Positions 41,770 through 50,486 of a DNA stretch of 64,000 nt are shown here, piece after piece. Origin of the DNA: Thiomonas delicata (GTDB lineage: Bacteria; Pseudomonadota; Gammaproteobacteria; Burkholderiales; Burkholderiaceae_C); NCBI RefSeq assembly GCF_900088825.1, contig NZ_LT592170.1, positions 248,001 through 312,000 on the forward strand, in the 5' to 3' direction. The position numbers and the translations under genes were made by a program. The first letter of the stretch is position 1; each line of letters opens with the position of its first letter. A model generated the notes under the pieces. The model was not told where the DNA came from and did no database searches. It saw nothing but the letters and a program-made list of their open reading frames with translations.

Positions 41770-42621
41770 TCAGTTCCCGGTCCGCACTGCGGCTAGCGCC
41801 GAGCCGACGATGAGCACCGCGGCCAGGGCCAGAGGCCAGGTCAAGTGCCGGCCGCTGGCCCACACCAGCAGCGCGGTCGAGGCCAGCGGCGTGATGTAGG
41901 CCAGCACCCCGATCTGCCGCGCATCGCCCAGCTTGAGCGCGCGGTCCCAGAGATAGAACGCCGCGCCCAGGGGCCCCAGCCCGAGCAGGACGATGCGAAA
42001 CCATGCGGCCGGCGCAAGGCTGAAGGTCGGCTCCAGGAGCGCATGGCACAGCAGTGCGAGCAAACCCGAAACCAGCGCGAACAGGCCGATGGCCGCCGTC
42101 GGAAAGCCGCGCCCCTGCTGCGCCAGACGCCGGCAACCGAGTGAGAACGTGGCCCAGACCAGCGCGGACCCGAGCGCGGGCACATAGCCCCAGGCGAAGC
42201 CGCCGCGAAGTCCGCGCCCGCCCAGAATGGCCAGCACGGCGCCGGCAAAGCCGACGACGGCCGCAGCGGCGTGCACCGGCCGCAGCCTCACGCCGGGCAA
42301 CAGCCAGGGTGCCAGCACGACGATGAACAAGGGCCAGAGGTAGTTCACCAGATTGGCCTGCACCGGCGGAGCGTGGCGCAAGGCGATGAACAGCAGGAAG
42401 TGAAAGCCGAACAGACCGTACACCCCCAGCGACAAAATCGCCGGGCGCACCCGCCACTGGCGCGCGTAGGGCCATGCCGGCACGCTGCCGATGACGAGCG
42501 CAAGCCCGGTGAGCAGGAAGGGCGGCACTTGCCCCAGCTTGACGCCCAGCGTGGCCAGGCTGGACCACATGGCGATGGCCCCGAGGGCATGGAGATTGGC
42601 GGCGGCCTGGCGCGAGATCAT
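41770..42621 (-). CDS. EamA/DMT-superfamily transporter
   Basis: A 283-residue membrane protein with about ten hydrophobic segments in two repeats of the EamA domain, starting near MISRQAAANLHALGAIAMWS. The motif HAPPVQANLVNYLWPLFIVV at the end of helix 4 and LGPLGAAFYLWDRALKLGD in the second repeat are typical of amino-acid/metabolite exporters such as YddG. The start ATG at 42621 is chosen because upstream codons are Pro/Arg-rich. It is convergent with ubiC. Confidence 0.83.
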   Translation of the reverse strand: MISRQAAANLHALGAIAMWSSLATLGVKLGQVPPFLLTGLALVIGSVPAWPYARQWRVRPAILSLGVYGLFGFHFLLFIALRHAPPVQANLVNYLWPLFIVVLAPWLLPGVRLRPVHAAAAVVGFAGAVLAILGGRGLRGGFAWGYVPALGSALVWATFSLGCRRLAQQGRGFPTAAIGLFALVSGLLALLCHALLEPTFSLAPAAWFRIVLLGLGPLGAAFYLWDRALKLGDARQIGVLAYITPLASTALLVWASGRHLTWPLALAAVLIVGSALAAVRTGN

Positions 42622-42751
42622 CCACGCAATGTAGAGGCGCAGGGACGACGGAATTTGCGCGCTTGAACGGCCAACTGTCGCGATCGGACGGTCGGGCGCG
42701 GGTCCGGGCGCGGAACTGGACCCAAGGCCCCGCGCCGCGTGAGCCAACGCT

Positions 42752-43453
42752 TTATTGCGCGCGACGCGTGGCGGCGATGAGGGCCGACGCGCTGGCGTAG
42801 CCGCAGGCCAGCGCGGCACGCTCGGCGGACCAGCCTTGGCGGCGCAGTTCCTGCGCCTTGAGCACGCGGCGCTGGCGCAGCCAGCCCGCCGCGGGCAAAC
42901 CCTGCTCCTCGATGCAGCGCACGGTGAACTGGGTCGGGCTCAGGTGCACACGCGCGGCGAGATCCGCCACCCGCAGAGGCAGATCCAGCCTGGCGTCGAC
43001 CCAGCCCTGCAAGGCCGCCCAATCGATGGCGCGGCGCACGCGCGGCGGCGCCATCGACGCCTGGCCGGCGTCGTCCAGACAGGTCTGGAGCAAAGGCCGC
43101 GCGCTCTGCAGCAGCGCCTCGGCGCGCGGCGTGCCGGCGGCCTGCTCCAGCCAGCGCAGCAAGCCGCCGAGAGGCCTGGCGTCGAGCAGCCGCGCTTGCA
43201 GCTTGGACGCGATGGCGGCGCGGGTATCCAGCACCAGGCAAACGCTGCCTCGCGCGGCGGCGTAGCCATGCCAGGCCTGTGCCGGGATCACACAAGCCGT
43301 GCCGGGCGCCAGGTCCAGCGCGCGGCGGTCGATGCGCAGCGACAGAACACCGCGGCAGGCCCACAGCACCTGCACGTGGTCGTGCGCATGGCCTGCGGCC
43401 TGCGCCCCGTAGCGGCGCAGGCTGAGCCGGCCGTCCGATGGCGCGGCGCTCAT
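42752..43453 (-). CDS. AraC family transcriptional regulator
   Basis: A 233-residue regulator with an N-terminal cupin-like sensor (about 1-90; HAHDHVQVLWACRGVLSLRI) and a C-terminal AraC double helix-turn-helix (about 150-233; LPLRVADLAARVHLSPTQFT and SAERAALACGYASASALIAA). Its ATG overlaps the stop of the upstream amidase gene, so the two are translationally coupled. It could control the adjacent DMT exporter or the amidase. Confidence 0.86.
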   Translation of the reverse strand: MSAAPSDGRLSLRRYGAQAAGHAHDHVQVLWACRGVLSLRIDRRALDLAPGTACVIPAQAWHGYAAARGSVCLVLDTRAAIASKLQARLLDARPLGGLLRWLEQAAGTPRAEALLQSARPLLQTCLDDAGQASMAPPRVRRAIDWAALQGWVDARLDLPLRVADLAARVHLSPTQFTVRCIEEQGLPAAGWLRQRRVLKAQELRRQGWSAERAALACGYASASALIAATRRAQ

Positions 43454-44955
43454 CGCACCGCCCCGGGTTCGGCCGGCAGCTTCGGCCGGCGCTGCGCCCA
43501 GGGCTGCGCGACTTCGAGTTGCGCGGCCAGGCGGATGAGCAGGTCCTCGCGGCCCCAGGCGGCGACGAACTGGACCCCCACCGGCATGCCGTCGCGGCCC
43601 CAGTGCAGGGGCACGGACATCGCCGGACAGCCGGTGAGATTGGCGAGCTGGGTGAACGGCGTGCGCTCGAGATTACGCCGCGCGAGATCCTCGACCACGC
43701 CGAGCCTGCGCAGCACCCCCCCCACGCCCAGGCCGAGAATGGCGCGCAGCGCGGCCTGCTGCCAGCGCGGGGTGTCGAGCTCGCCGATGCCCGCGGCCGG
43801 CTGCGCGGTGGTGGGGGTGAGGAACAAGTCGAATCGGTTGTGGAATGCCGCCAGCGTCCGGGAAAAATCATTCCAGCGCGTGCGCAGCCGGACGTATTCG
43901 CCGGCGCGCAGGCTGTCGCCGATCGCCGCGAGCGCGCGCGTGTCGAGCTCGAAATCGGACGGACGCGCGCCGAAGTCGCGAATGCAGGCGCGCACTTCGG
44001 CCGCGACGTGGCCAAAGTAGATGGCCAGATAGCTTTGCGCCAGCGCCAGGCCGTCGATGGCTGGCGCGGCGGGCTCGACATGGTGCCCCAGCGATTCCAG
44101 CAGCCGCGCCGCGCCGTCGACCGCCGCGCGCATCTCGGCGTGCACCGGCGAGCCCAGCGGCGAATCGGTGGCAAACCCGATGCGCAAGCGCCCCGGCGGG
44201 GCGCCCACCTCCTCGGCATAGGGCCGCGCAGGCGGGGCCGCGACGAACGGATCGCCGGGTTCGGCGCCGGCGATCACATCGAGCAGGGCGGCGCTGTCGC
44301 GCACGCTGCGCGACAGCGCGTGCGTGACGCTGGCACCGTCCCAGACCTCGCCGTCTCCCGGGGCGTGGCTGACGCGGCCGCGCGAGGGTTTGAGTCCGAA
44401 CAAGCCGCAATACGCGGCGGGAATGCGGATCGAGCCCCCGCCGTCGGATGCGCCAGCGACCGGCACGATGCCGGCCGCCACCGCCGCCGCCGCGCCGCCG
44501 GATGAACCGCCCGGCGTGCGCGCCAGGTTCCAGGGGTTGCGCGTGGCGCCGAACAGCGCCGGTTCGGTCACGCCCTTGAGCGCGAATTCGGGCAGATTGG
44601 TCTTGCCCAGCACGAGCAACCCCGCATCCATCCAGCGCCGCACCACACCGCTGGTGGCCGCGGCCAGCACGCCGCGGCGCGCGCGCGAACCCCAGGTGGA
44701 CGGCAGGCCGGCGACATCCTGGCCCAGATCCTTGAGCAGGAAGGGCACACCGGAAAACGGCCCGGCCGCGTCTCGCGTGAGCTGGGCGCGCGCCTGCTCG
44801 CGCCCATCCATCACCACGGCATGGACATGGGGGTTCACCGCATCCAGACGCGCCAGCGCGGCGTCGAGCACCTCGGCGCGGCTGACCTCGCCGCGCGCGA
44901 TGAGGGCGGCGAGGTCCGTGGCGTCAAGTTCCGGATATTCGGTGAATGGCGGCAT
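43450..44955 (-). CDS. amidase (amidase signature family)
   Basis: A 501-residue Ser-cisSer-Lys amidase. The catalytic lysine is in VPFLLKDLGQDVAG, the signature is TPGGSSGGAAAAVAAGIVPV, and the nucleophile serine is in GASDGGGSIRIPAAYCGLFG. The C-terminal SGxP-like segment LTGCPAMSVPLHWGRDGMPV is normal. The substrate is unknown. The start ATG at 44955 is chosen by similarity; the frame opens further upstream. Confidence 0.9.
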   Translation of the reverse strand: MPPFTEYPELDATDLAALIARGEVSRAEVLDAALARLDAVNPHVHAVVMDGREQARAQLTRDAAGPFSGVPFLLKDLGQDVAGLPSTWGSRARRGVLAAATSGVVRRWMDAGLLVLGKTNLPEFALKGVTEPALFGATRNPWNLARTPGGSSGGAAAAVAAGIVPVAGASDGGGSIRIPAAYCGLFGLKPSRGRVSHAPGDGEVWDGASVTHALSRSVRDSAALLDVIAGAEPGDPFVAAPPARPYAEEVGAPPGRLRIGFATDSPLGSPVHAEMRAAVDGAARLLESLGHHVEPAAPAIDGLALAQSYLAIYFGHVAAEVRACIRDFGARPSDFELDTRALAAIGDSLRAGEYVRLRTRWNDFSRTLAAFHNRFDLFLTPTTAQPAAGIGELDTPRWQQAALRAILGLGVGGVLRRLGVVEDLARRNLERTPFTQLANLTGCPAMSVPLHWGRDGMPVGVQFVAAWGREDLLIRLAAQLEVAQPWAQRRPKLPAEPGAVR

Positions 44956-45091
44956 ACGCGGGATCGGTCCAGGCGAGCCTAGCAGAGCCTTGGGCCGGCC
45001 GGAACAGGCCCTCGGCAAGGCTTGCGCCACCGGCATCCCGCGCGCGTCCTCGGCGGCTTCTGCCCGCCTTCGGGGCGGCGATGCGGCGCGC

Positions 45092-45796
45092 TCAAGCCTG
45101 CTGGCGGCACTGGTGCGCGAGATCGACCAGCGCCTGGCGCACCTCGCCGGCGTTGCGCACCGGCTGCGTGAAAGCGAAGCGCAGCAAGCGACCGTCGGCG
45201 CGCACGTCGAAACCGTCGGTGTCCACGCCGATCATCGCCACCTCTTGCGCCTGCACGCCGTGCACATGGGCGCAGTAGGCGCGCAGGTTGTCGACGTGGT
45301 CCGCGTTCATATGCGCCAGGATGCCCGGCTCGGACGCATCGAGGTCGTTGGCGGGCGGCGCGAAGTCGGCCGGGGCGATCCAGTGGATCTTGCCGAATCC
45401 GCCGATGAAGCGCACCGCCTCGATCTCCAGCCGGTAGAAGAAGAAATCGTGCATGCCGAAGTAACCCTCGGCCTCGGGTAAATAGCGCAGGTAGCGCGGC
45501 CCCATGGCGTCCTTCTCGGCCAAGCGGCTGGCATGGCCGACGAGGGTGACCCGCCCGGCCGCCTGTGCGTCCTGCGCGCAAGGATGGGCGATCAGGCTGC
45601 AGCGCGGGTCGGCATCCAGGTTCTTGGTGTGCTCGGCCAGCGTGGAGATGAGGATGACGGATCGCCCCGCATGGTCGAGCATGAAGGGCGCGATGGAGCC
45701 GAAGGGGAAACCGCCCAGGCGCTTGGACAGCGTGGACAGCACGCCGTTGGGATGGGCGCGGACGAATTGGCGGGCTTCAAGACCGAGATCGTGCAT
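45092..45796 (-). CDS. HugZ-family haem-associated protein (PNPOx-like plus DUF2470)
   Basis: A 234-residue protein with a split-barrel flavin-reductase-like domain (about 1-150; GVLSTLSKRLGGFPFGSIAPF) and a C-terminal DUF2470 domain (about 155-234; ILAHMNADHVDNLRAYC, with the haem-contact histidine region). HugZ homologues bind haem and support iron release. A pyridoxamine-phosphate-oxidase role is less likely because the FMN-site residues of PdxH are not obvious. It is a single gene. Confidence 0.85.
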   Translation of the reverse strand: MHDLGLEARQFVRAHPNGVLSTLSKRLGGFPFGSIAPFMLDHAGRSVILISTLAEHTKNLDADPRCSLIAHPCAQDAQAAGRVTLVGHASRLAEKDAMGPRYLRYLPEAEGYFGMHDFFFYRLEIEAVRFIGGFGKIHWIAPADFAPPANDLDASEPGILAHMNADHVDNLRAYCAHVHGVQAQEVAMIGVDTDGFDVRADGRLLRFAFTQPVRNAGEVRQALVDLAHQCRQQA

Positions 45797-45935
45797 CGTG
45801 TGGACCTGTGTTGCGTGTCATGCGGCAGGCACGCGCCCGCCGCTTCGCGTACCGCTATTGTGCGGCGACTGGGGCGTCGACCTCGCAGCCTGCCAACTGG
45901 CGGGCGCGAAGCGGCAACCCCTCGCGCGCACGTGC

Positions 45936-46523
45936 TCAACTCGCCGCGAGCAGATGTTCCACTTCGGCGAAGCTCTGCGGGCGTTCCGACGCCTCGATCG
46001 GCGAACCGAGCTGGCGCCCGATCTGGGTCGTGGAAAAAATGCCGCGAATGACCGGGACCGGTCCCTGCTCGAGAACCAGCGCGTGCTGGCGGCCGGCTTC
46101 GCGCAGCGTCATCACCACATCGCCCACGCTCGAGTGCTGCACCTCGCCGTAGTCGAGCACCTGAATGCGCTCGCGCGGCACCATCACCCGCGCCACGGTC
46201 ACGGCGTCGCGCGCGACGCCATCGTCGACCGCGACGCGGATGGGTTTCTCACCGAGCAGGTCGCGCGCGGTAATCAGGCCCAGCACCTCCCCGCCCGGCG
46301 CGGTCACCAAAAGCAGCCGCACGCGGGCATGGATCATGCGCTCCTGCGCCGTCTCCACAGTCGCGTCCGGCGCGATGGTCACCGCCGGCACGCGCCGCAG
46401 GTCGGTCATGACCGCCGTGGCCGGCGTGTCCATGTCCACGCGTGCGGGGCGACCAAGGTCCGTCTCGCAAATGCGCGCGTGCGGCGGCAAGCTCTTCGGA
46501 TGCAGGTTGCGGTAGATGGTCAT
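45936..46523 (-). CDS. CBS domain-containing protein
   Basis: A 195-residue protein with two CBS motifs: VMTDLRRVPAVTIAPDATVE through LLLVTAPGGEVLGLITARDLL, and a second repeat beginning ARVMVPRERIQVLDYGEV through VIRGIFSTTQIGRQLG. Such pairs bind adenine nucleotides and act as energy sensors. No partner domain is fused. The start ATG at 46523 has AGGAG before it. tRNA-Phe lies upstream in the same direction. Confidence 0.85.
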   Translation of the reverse strand: MTIYRNLHPKSLPPHARICETDLGRPARVDMDTPATAVMTDLRRVPAVTIAPDATVETAQERMIHARVRLLLVTAPGGEVLGLITARDLLGEKPIRVAVDDGVARDAVTVARVMVPRERIQVLDYGEVQHSSVGDVVMTLREAGRQHALVLEQGPVPVIRGIFSTTQIGRQLGSPIEASERPQSFAEVEHLLAAS

Positions 46524-46722
46524 GGTGTTCTCCTGAAAGCTGGCCCACGCCATGATCACCATGCCACGATGCGCGGCGGGTGAATTGCGGGCCTCATGCG
46601 ACCAATGTAGGCCGGGCAGAAAACCCCTGCTGTGTCGGCCTGTCCCCAATCGCAAGTTTTTGTTGCAAAGCAACATTGCCCATGAACACCCTCCGCCACA
46701 CATGACCGTCCGGGCCGCCCCG

Positions 46723-46753
46723 AAAAAAAACCAGCCCACGCGGGGCTGGTTTT
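46723..46753 (-). terminator. intrinsic terminator downstream of tRNA-Phe
   Basis: CCAGCCC at 46731-46737 pairs with GGGCTGG at 46743-46749 around a five-base loop. Eight A residues at 46723-46730 become an eight-T tail on the minus strand. It starts nine bases after the end of the tRNA, a textbook rho-independent terminator. Confidence 0.88.
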
Positions 46754-46761
46754 GAGGGTGT

Positions 46762-46837
46762 TGGTGGCCAGGGACGGAATCGAACCGCCGACACGCGGAT
46801 TTTCAATCCGCTGCTCTACCGACTGAGCTACCTGGCC
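46762..46837 (-). tRNA. tRNA-Phe (anticodon GAA)
   Basis: A 76-base tRNA with encoded CCA end. The acceptor stem GGCCAGG pairs with CCTGGCC. The D arm contains GCTC-AGTCGGTAGA-GAGC, the anticodon arm is GCGGA-TTGAAAA-TCCGC with GAA, and the T loop is TTCGATT. All four stems close. A strong terminator follows at once. No signs of an integrated element at its 3' end are seen. Confidence 0.97.
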
Positions 46838-46930
46838 AGAACGTCGTGCAGGCAGGGCGCGAAGTCTTCGCTAAGCGCCTGCAAACGAAGCCCGCAATCA
46901 TAGCAAACACTCGCGGCGCGGCGGCAGGGC

Positions 46931-47608
46931 TTAGCCTGCCGCGTCGTCGTCGGGCGGTGCGGGGCTGGCCAGCTGGGCCTTGCGGCCGGGGCGGCCCCAG
47001 TCGACCCCGAGCTGCTTGAGCTTGCGGTACAGGTGGGTGCGCTCGAGTCCGGTCTTGTCGGCGACTCGGGTCATGCTGCCGCCCTCGCGCGCGAGGTGGA
47101 ACTCGAAATAGGCGCGCTCGAAGTCGTCGCGCGCCTCGCGCAGCGGGCGGTCGAGCGTGAAGGACTGTTCGGCGATCAGGGGCGCGGGCTCGGGCAAGGC
47201 CGGGGCCGGCGCGATGTGCTGAACCGCCGCAGGGCTTGCCGGCGCCGGCTTGCTCAATCCCTGCTGCACGGCGCGCAGCAGCTTTTGCAGGGCGATGGGC
47301 TTCTCGAGAAAGGCCATGGCGCCGATGCGGGTGGCTTCCACGGCGTTGTCGATGGTGCCGTGGCCCGACATCATGATGACGGGCATGGTGAGCTGTCCGG
47401 CGCTGGCCCATTCCTTGAGCAGCGTGACGCCGTCGGTATCAGGCATCCAGATATCGAGCAAAACCAGATCCGGTTGAAACTGCTGGCGGAACTCGCGGGC
47501 CTGTTGGGCGTTTTCGGCCGCCTCAACCGTGTGGCCTTCGTCACTCAAAATCTCGGACAACAAATCGCGAATGCCGATTTCATCGTCCACAACCAAGATG
47601 CTTGCCAT
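46931..47608 (-). CDS. NtrX-like response regulator lacking the AAA+ domain
   Basis: A 225-residue regulator. The N-terminal receiver (1-120) has ILVVDDE, phosphoacceptor D52 in LVLLDIWMPDTDG, MMSGHG and the lysine in FLEKPI. After a proline/alanine linker the C-terminus is a Fis-type helix (about 165-205; RVADKTGLERTHLYRKLKQLG). The sigma-54 AAA+ module that NtrX normally has between these is missing, with no sign of a break. It follows the NtrY-like kinase gene by 26 bases. Confidence 0.88.
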   Translation of the reverse strand: MASILVVDDEIGIRDLLSEILSDEGHTVEAAENAQQAREFRQQFQPDLVLLDIWMPDTDGVTLLKEWASAGQLTMPVIMMSGHGTIDNAVEATRIGAMAFLEKPIALQKLLRAVQQGLSKPAPASPAAVQHIAPAPALPEPAPLIAEQSFTLDRPLREARDDFERAYFEFHLAREGGSMTRVADKTGLERTHLYRKLKQLGVDWGRPGRKAQLASPAPPDDDAAG

Positions 47609-47634
47609 ACGCAGAAGGGTTCCGAGGTTTGCCG

Positions 47635-49905
47635 TCATGCAGCGCCGGATGGCGCAGGGCATGCCACAGCGGGAAATATAAGGGATACACGCGCGCCGCC
47701 AGGTGGGGTTGACGCGGAGAGATTTTGCACCTCGAGCCGGGCATGGTGCTCCTCGGCGATTTTCTTCACCACGGCCAGCCCAAGGCCGGTGCCGCGGGGC
47801 TTGGTGGTGACGTAAGGCTCGAAGGCGCGCGCCAGGATCTTCTCGCTGAACCCCGGACCGCTGTCGGCCACCGACAAGCGCACGCGCTGTGCCCCGCTGC
47901 TGGCGGAGCGATACGCCTCGGTGCGTATGCACACTTCGCGCTTGGGCTGGCCGGCCACGGCGTCGAGCGCATTTTGCAGCAGATTGTGAATGACCTGGCG
48001 TAATTGCGTGGCGTCGCCCTCGATGCAGGGCAGCCCGGCCGCGAGTTCGGCCCGCACCAGGGGCGCTTCCTCGCCCGCATGGGCATCGCGCGCGCCCATG
48101 CCGCTGTAGAGATTGAGGACGTCGCCGACCAGGGAATTGAGGTCCATGGGGGCGAGCTGCGTTGCCGGGGTGCGCGCGTAGTCGCGAAACTCGTCGACCA
48201 TGCGCCGCATGGCGGTGACCTGATTGACGATGGTCGTCGTGGCGCGCCCGAGCATGTCGCGATCGGGTCCCGCGAGCTTGTCGCTGAGCTTCATCTGCAG
48301 GCGTTCGGCCGAGAGCTGGATGGGGGTGAGCGGATTCTTGATCTCGTGCGCCAGGCGCCTTGCCACCTCGCCCCAGGCCAGCGAGCGCTGCGCCGAAATG
48401 AGTTCGCTGATGTCGTCGAACACCACCACGGATGCGGCCTGCCCGGGCAGGGCCAGGCGCGCTCCCCGCACCAGCAGGGTCAACGCGGTCTCGCTGCTCG
48501 GCGGGGTGTAGTCGATCTGTTGCAGCCAGTGGTCCGAGCCGCCGCTTCCCGCCAGTTCCTGGAACGCCGCGTCGACCGCCGCGGCGAACGCGCGCAGGCT
48601 GTCCATGCTGTCGATGGGCTGGCCGATCGCGCCCTGCAGGGGCACGCGCAGAACCCGCGTGGCGCTGGGGTTGGCCAGGGTCAGGCGCATGCCGTCGCCA
48701 AGCACGAGCACGCCGGCGGAAAGGTTGTCGAGCACGCTTTGCAGATAAGCGCGCGAGGCCTCGAGGGCTTGCCGGCTGGTCTCGGCCTGCTGGCGCGCTT
48801 CGGACAGTTGCGCCGTCATGTCGTTGAAGGAGCGCGTCAGGGTGCCCAGTTCGTCGGCGGATTGAAGCTCGGGGCGCGGACGCAAGTCGCCGCCGGCCAC
48901 GGCCTTCATGCCATCGGCCAGCAGGAGCAAGGGCCGCGCCAGCTGGTTGCCCAGCAGCACGGCCAGCAGCACGGCGGCGAACACGGCGAGAAACAGCGTA
49001 AGCGTAAGGGTGGAGATATACATGCGGCGCAAACCGTCGCGCCCCAGCGCGCGCTCCTGGTATTCGGCATAGGCGCGCTGCACCTCCAGCGCGCTGCGCG
49101 AAATGACCGAGGGCACGTTCTGCACCAGCATGAGATAGCGCTGGTGTCCGGGCAGCAGAATGCTGCGCATGGGCAGAGGCACGACCACGCGCAACCTGAG
49201 GTTCTGCCCGATCCCGGCCACGCCGTCATCGCCGCCCTCCACGCTGGCCAGCTGGCCCATGAGGCGCAGCTGGCGCATCGCTTCGGCGCCGGGAATATCA
49301 GGCACGAGAACGAAGGGGTTGCCACCTGCGGTGGCCAGGACGTTGCCGTTGGAGTCGAACACGGTCGCCTGCTCGGCACCGAGCTGCTGCAGCAGCCGCT
49401 CCAGTTCGGAGGGCGACACGTTGCCATGCACATCGCTGACCTGGCCGGCGACGTTGCGCGCCTTGGCCTGCAGATCGGCCAGCAGAACGTCCAGCGTCGT
49501 GCGCCCGAGGTTGAGGCCCGAGTCGAGCGCGCGCTCGACCTTCACGTCGAACCAGGTTTCGATGCTGCGCTCGACGAACTGGTAGGACACGACATAGATC
49601 ACGACGCCGGGCAGCACGCCGACCAGCGCGAACACCGTCGCGAGCTTGAAGAGCAGCCGGCTGCCGAAGCGGCGCCGGCGCAGGCGCCACAGCAGACGCG
49701 ACGCGAGCCCGACGATGAGCAGCAGCAACAGGCCCGCCACCGCGATATTGATCCAGTAGAGGACGCCGAAGTAGGGATTGATGGCCTGGGTGTTCTTGGT
49801 GGACACTGCCAGCAGGAACACCAGGAACACCACCAGCGGCAGCCCCAGGGCCAGCGCCGTCCAGGCGGCTATCCGGGTGAGGCGGTTGACTGTGGCGGTT
49901 TCCAT
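47635..49905 (-). CDS. NtrY-like membrane sensor histidine kinase
   Basis: A 756-residue kinase. There are transmembrane segments near residues 10-32, 45-62 and 80-100 and another near 295-315, separated by a periplasmic loop, then HAMP, a PAS domain (about 385-490), and the kinase core. The core has the phosphoacceptor motif RRLAHEIKNPLTPIQLSAER, N-box LLQNALDAV, VADSGPGFSEKI and the GTGLGLAVVKKIA ATP lid. The ATG at 49905 lies inside the end of the upstream DUF4390 gene (37-base overlap). Partner: the response regulator immediately downstream. Confidence 0.92.
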   Translation of the reverse strand: METATVNRLTRIAAWTALALGLPLVVFLVFLLAVSTKNTQAINPYFGVLYWINIAVAGLLLLLIVGLASRLLWRLRRRRFGSRLLFKLATVFALVGVLPGVVIYVVSYQFVERSIETWFDVKVERALDSGLNLGRTTLDVLLADLQAKARNVAGQVSDVHGNVSPSELERLLQQLGAEQATVFDSNGNVLATAGGNPFVLVPDIPGAEAMRQLRLMGQLASVEGGDDGVAGIGQNLRLRVVVPLPMRSILLPGHQRYLMLVQNVPSVISRSALEVQRAYAEYQERALGRDGLRRMYISTLTLTLFLAVFAAVLLAVLLGNQLARPLLLLADGMKAVAGGDLRPRPELQSADELGTLTRSFNDMTAQLSEARQQAETSRQALEASRAYLQSVLDNLSAGVLVLGDGMRLTLANPSATRVLRVPLQGAIGQPIDSMDSLRAFAAAVDAAFQELAGSGGSDHWLQQIDYTPPSSETALTLLVRGARLALPGQAASVVVFDDISELISAQRSLAWGEVARRLAHEIKNPLTPIQLSAERLQMKLSDKLAGPDRDMLGRATTTIVNQVTAMRRMVDEFRDYARTPATQLAPMDLNSLVGDVLNLYSGMGARDAHAGEEAPLVRAELAAGLPCIEGDATQLRQVIHNLLQNALDAVAGQPKREVCIRTEAYRSASSGAQRVRLSVADSGPGFSEKILARAFEPYVTTKPRGTGLGLAVVKKIAEEHHARLEVQNLSASTPPGGARVSLIFPAVACPAPSGAA

Positions 49906-50486
49906 ATGAAACTGGCACTGGGGAAATCGGCCTCCAATTGCCACTCGGACTGCGAGCCGACGTTGATCTGGAAAGGGCGTGGTAGTTGCGACAAATCCAG
50001 CTCGAAGCTGGCCTGGACGGTGTAACTCCGTCCGATCACGAGATCCCTGGCATCGGCGACTTTCAGGTGCAGCACGTGCTGCACCTGGTTGAGCGCCTCG
50101 TCGAGGCTGCTGTAGTTTTTCTGCAACGCGCCCGTGGAAACGCGGTATTTTTCCAGCAGCGGTTGATAGGCCAGGCGCGAAAGAACCTGGGCCGCGCCGA
50201 TCTTCTCGTCGAACCACCACCAGCGCCCATGCACCACGGCCACGCGCGTGAGGAAATACAGCGGAATGCCGCGATGCAGGGCGTCTTCGAGCGCGCGCGG
50301 CAGAGCAAAGACCACGGTGGCGCTGACATAAAGCCCGTCCGGCTCTTGCTCGATGCCCAGCGGCTGGGCATCCACTGCCGCGGCGCCGGCCTGGCCGGGG
50401 CGCCCGTACAGCCCTGCGCCCAAAGCCAGCCCCAAGGCGATCATCGCGCGTCGTCGAATGGGATCAGGAGCCTGCGGGAGGGTCAT
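49869..50486 (-). CDS. DUF4390 domain-containing secreted protein
   Basis: A 205-residue protein with a Tat-like or Sec signal (DPIRRRAMIALGLALGAGLYG, cleavage near residue 37) and the DUF4390 domain, including GIPLYFLTRVAVVHGRWWWF and the closing LEADFPSASFIWKP. Its function is unknown, but it is almost always encoded between rsmB and an ntrYX-type pair in betaproteobacteria, so it may feed a periplasmic signal to the kinase. Its ATG overlaps the rsmB stop by four bases. Confidence 0.88.
   Translation of the reverse strand: MTLPQAPDPIRRRAMIALGLALGAGLYGRPGQAGAAAVDAQPLGIEQEPDGLYVSATVVFALPRALEDALHRGIPLYFLTRVAVVHGRWWWFDEKIGAAQVLSRLAYQPLLEKYRVSTGALQKNYSSLDEALNQVQHVLHLKVADARDLVIGRSYTVQASFELDLSQLPRPFQINVGSQSEWQLEADFPSASFIWKPPQSTASPG

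Noticed and set aside
46762..46837. Integrated island using tRNA-Phe as attachment site
   Set aside because: The tRNA is intact and followed at once by its terminator; no integrase and no repeated tRNA 3' end was seen.
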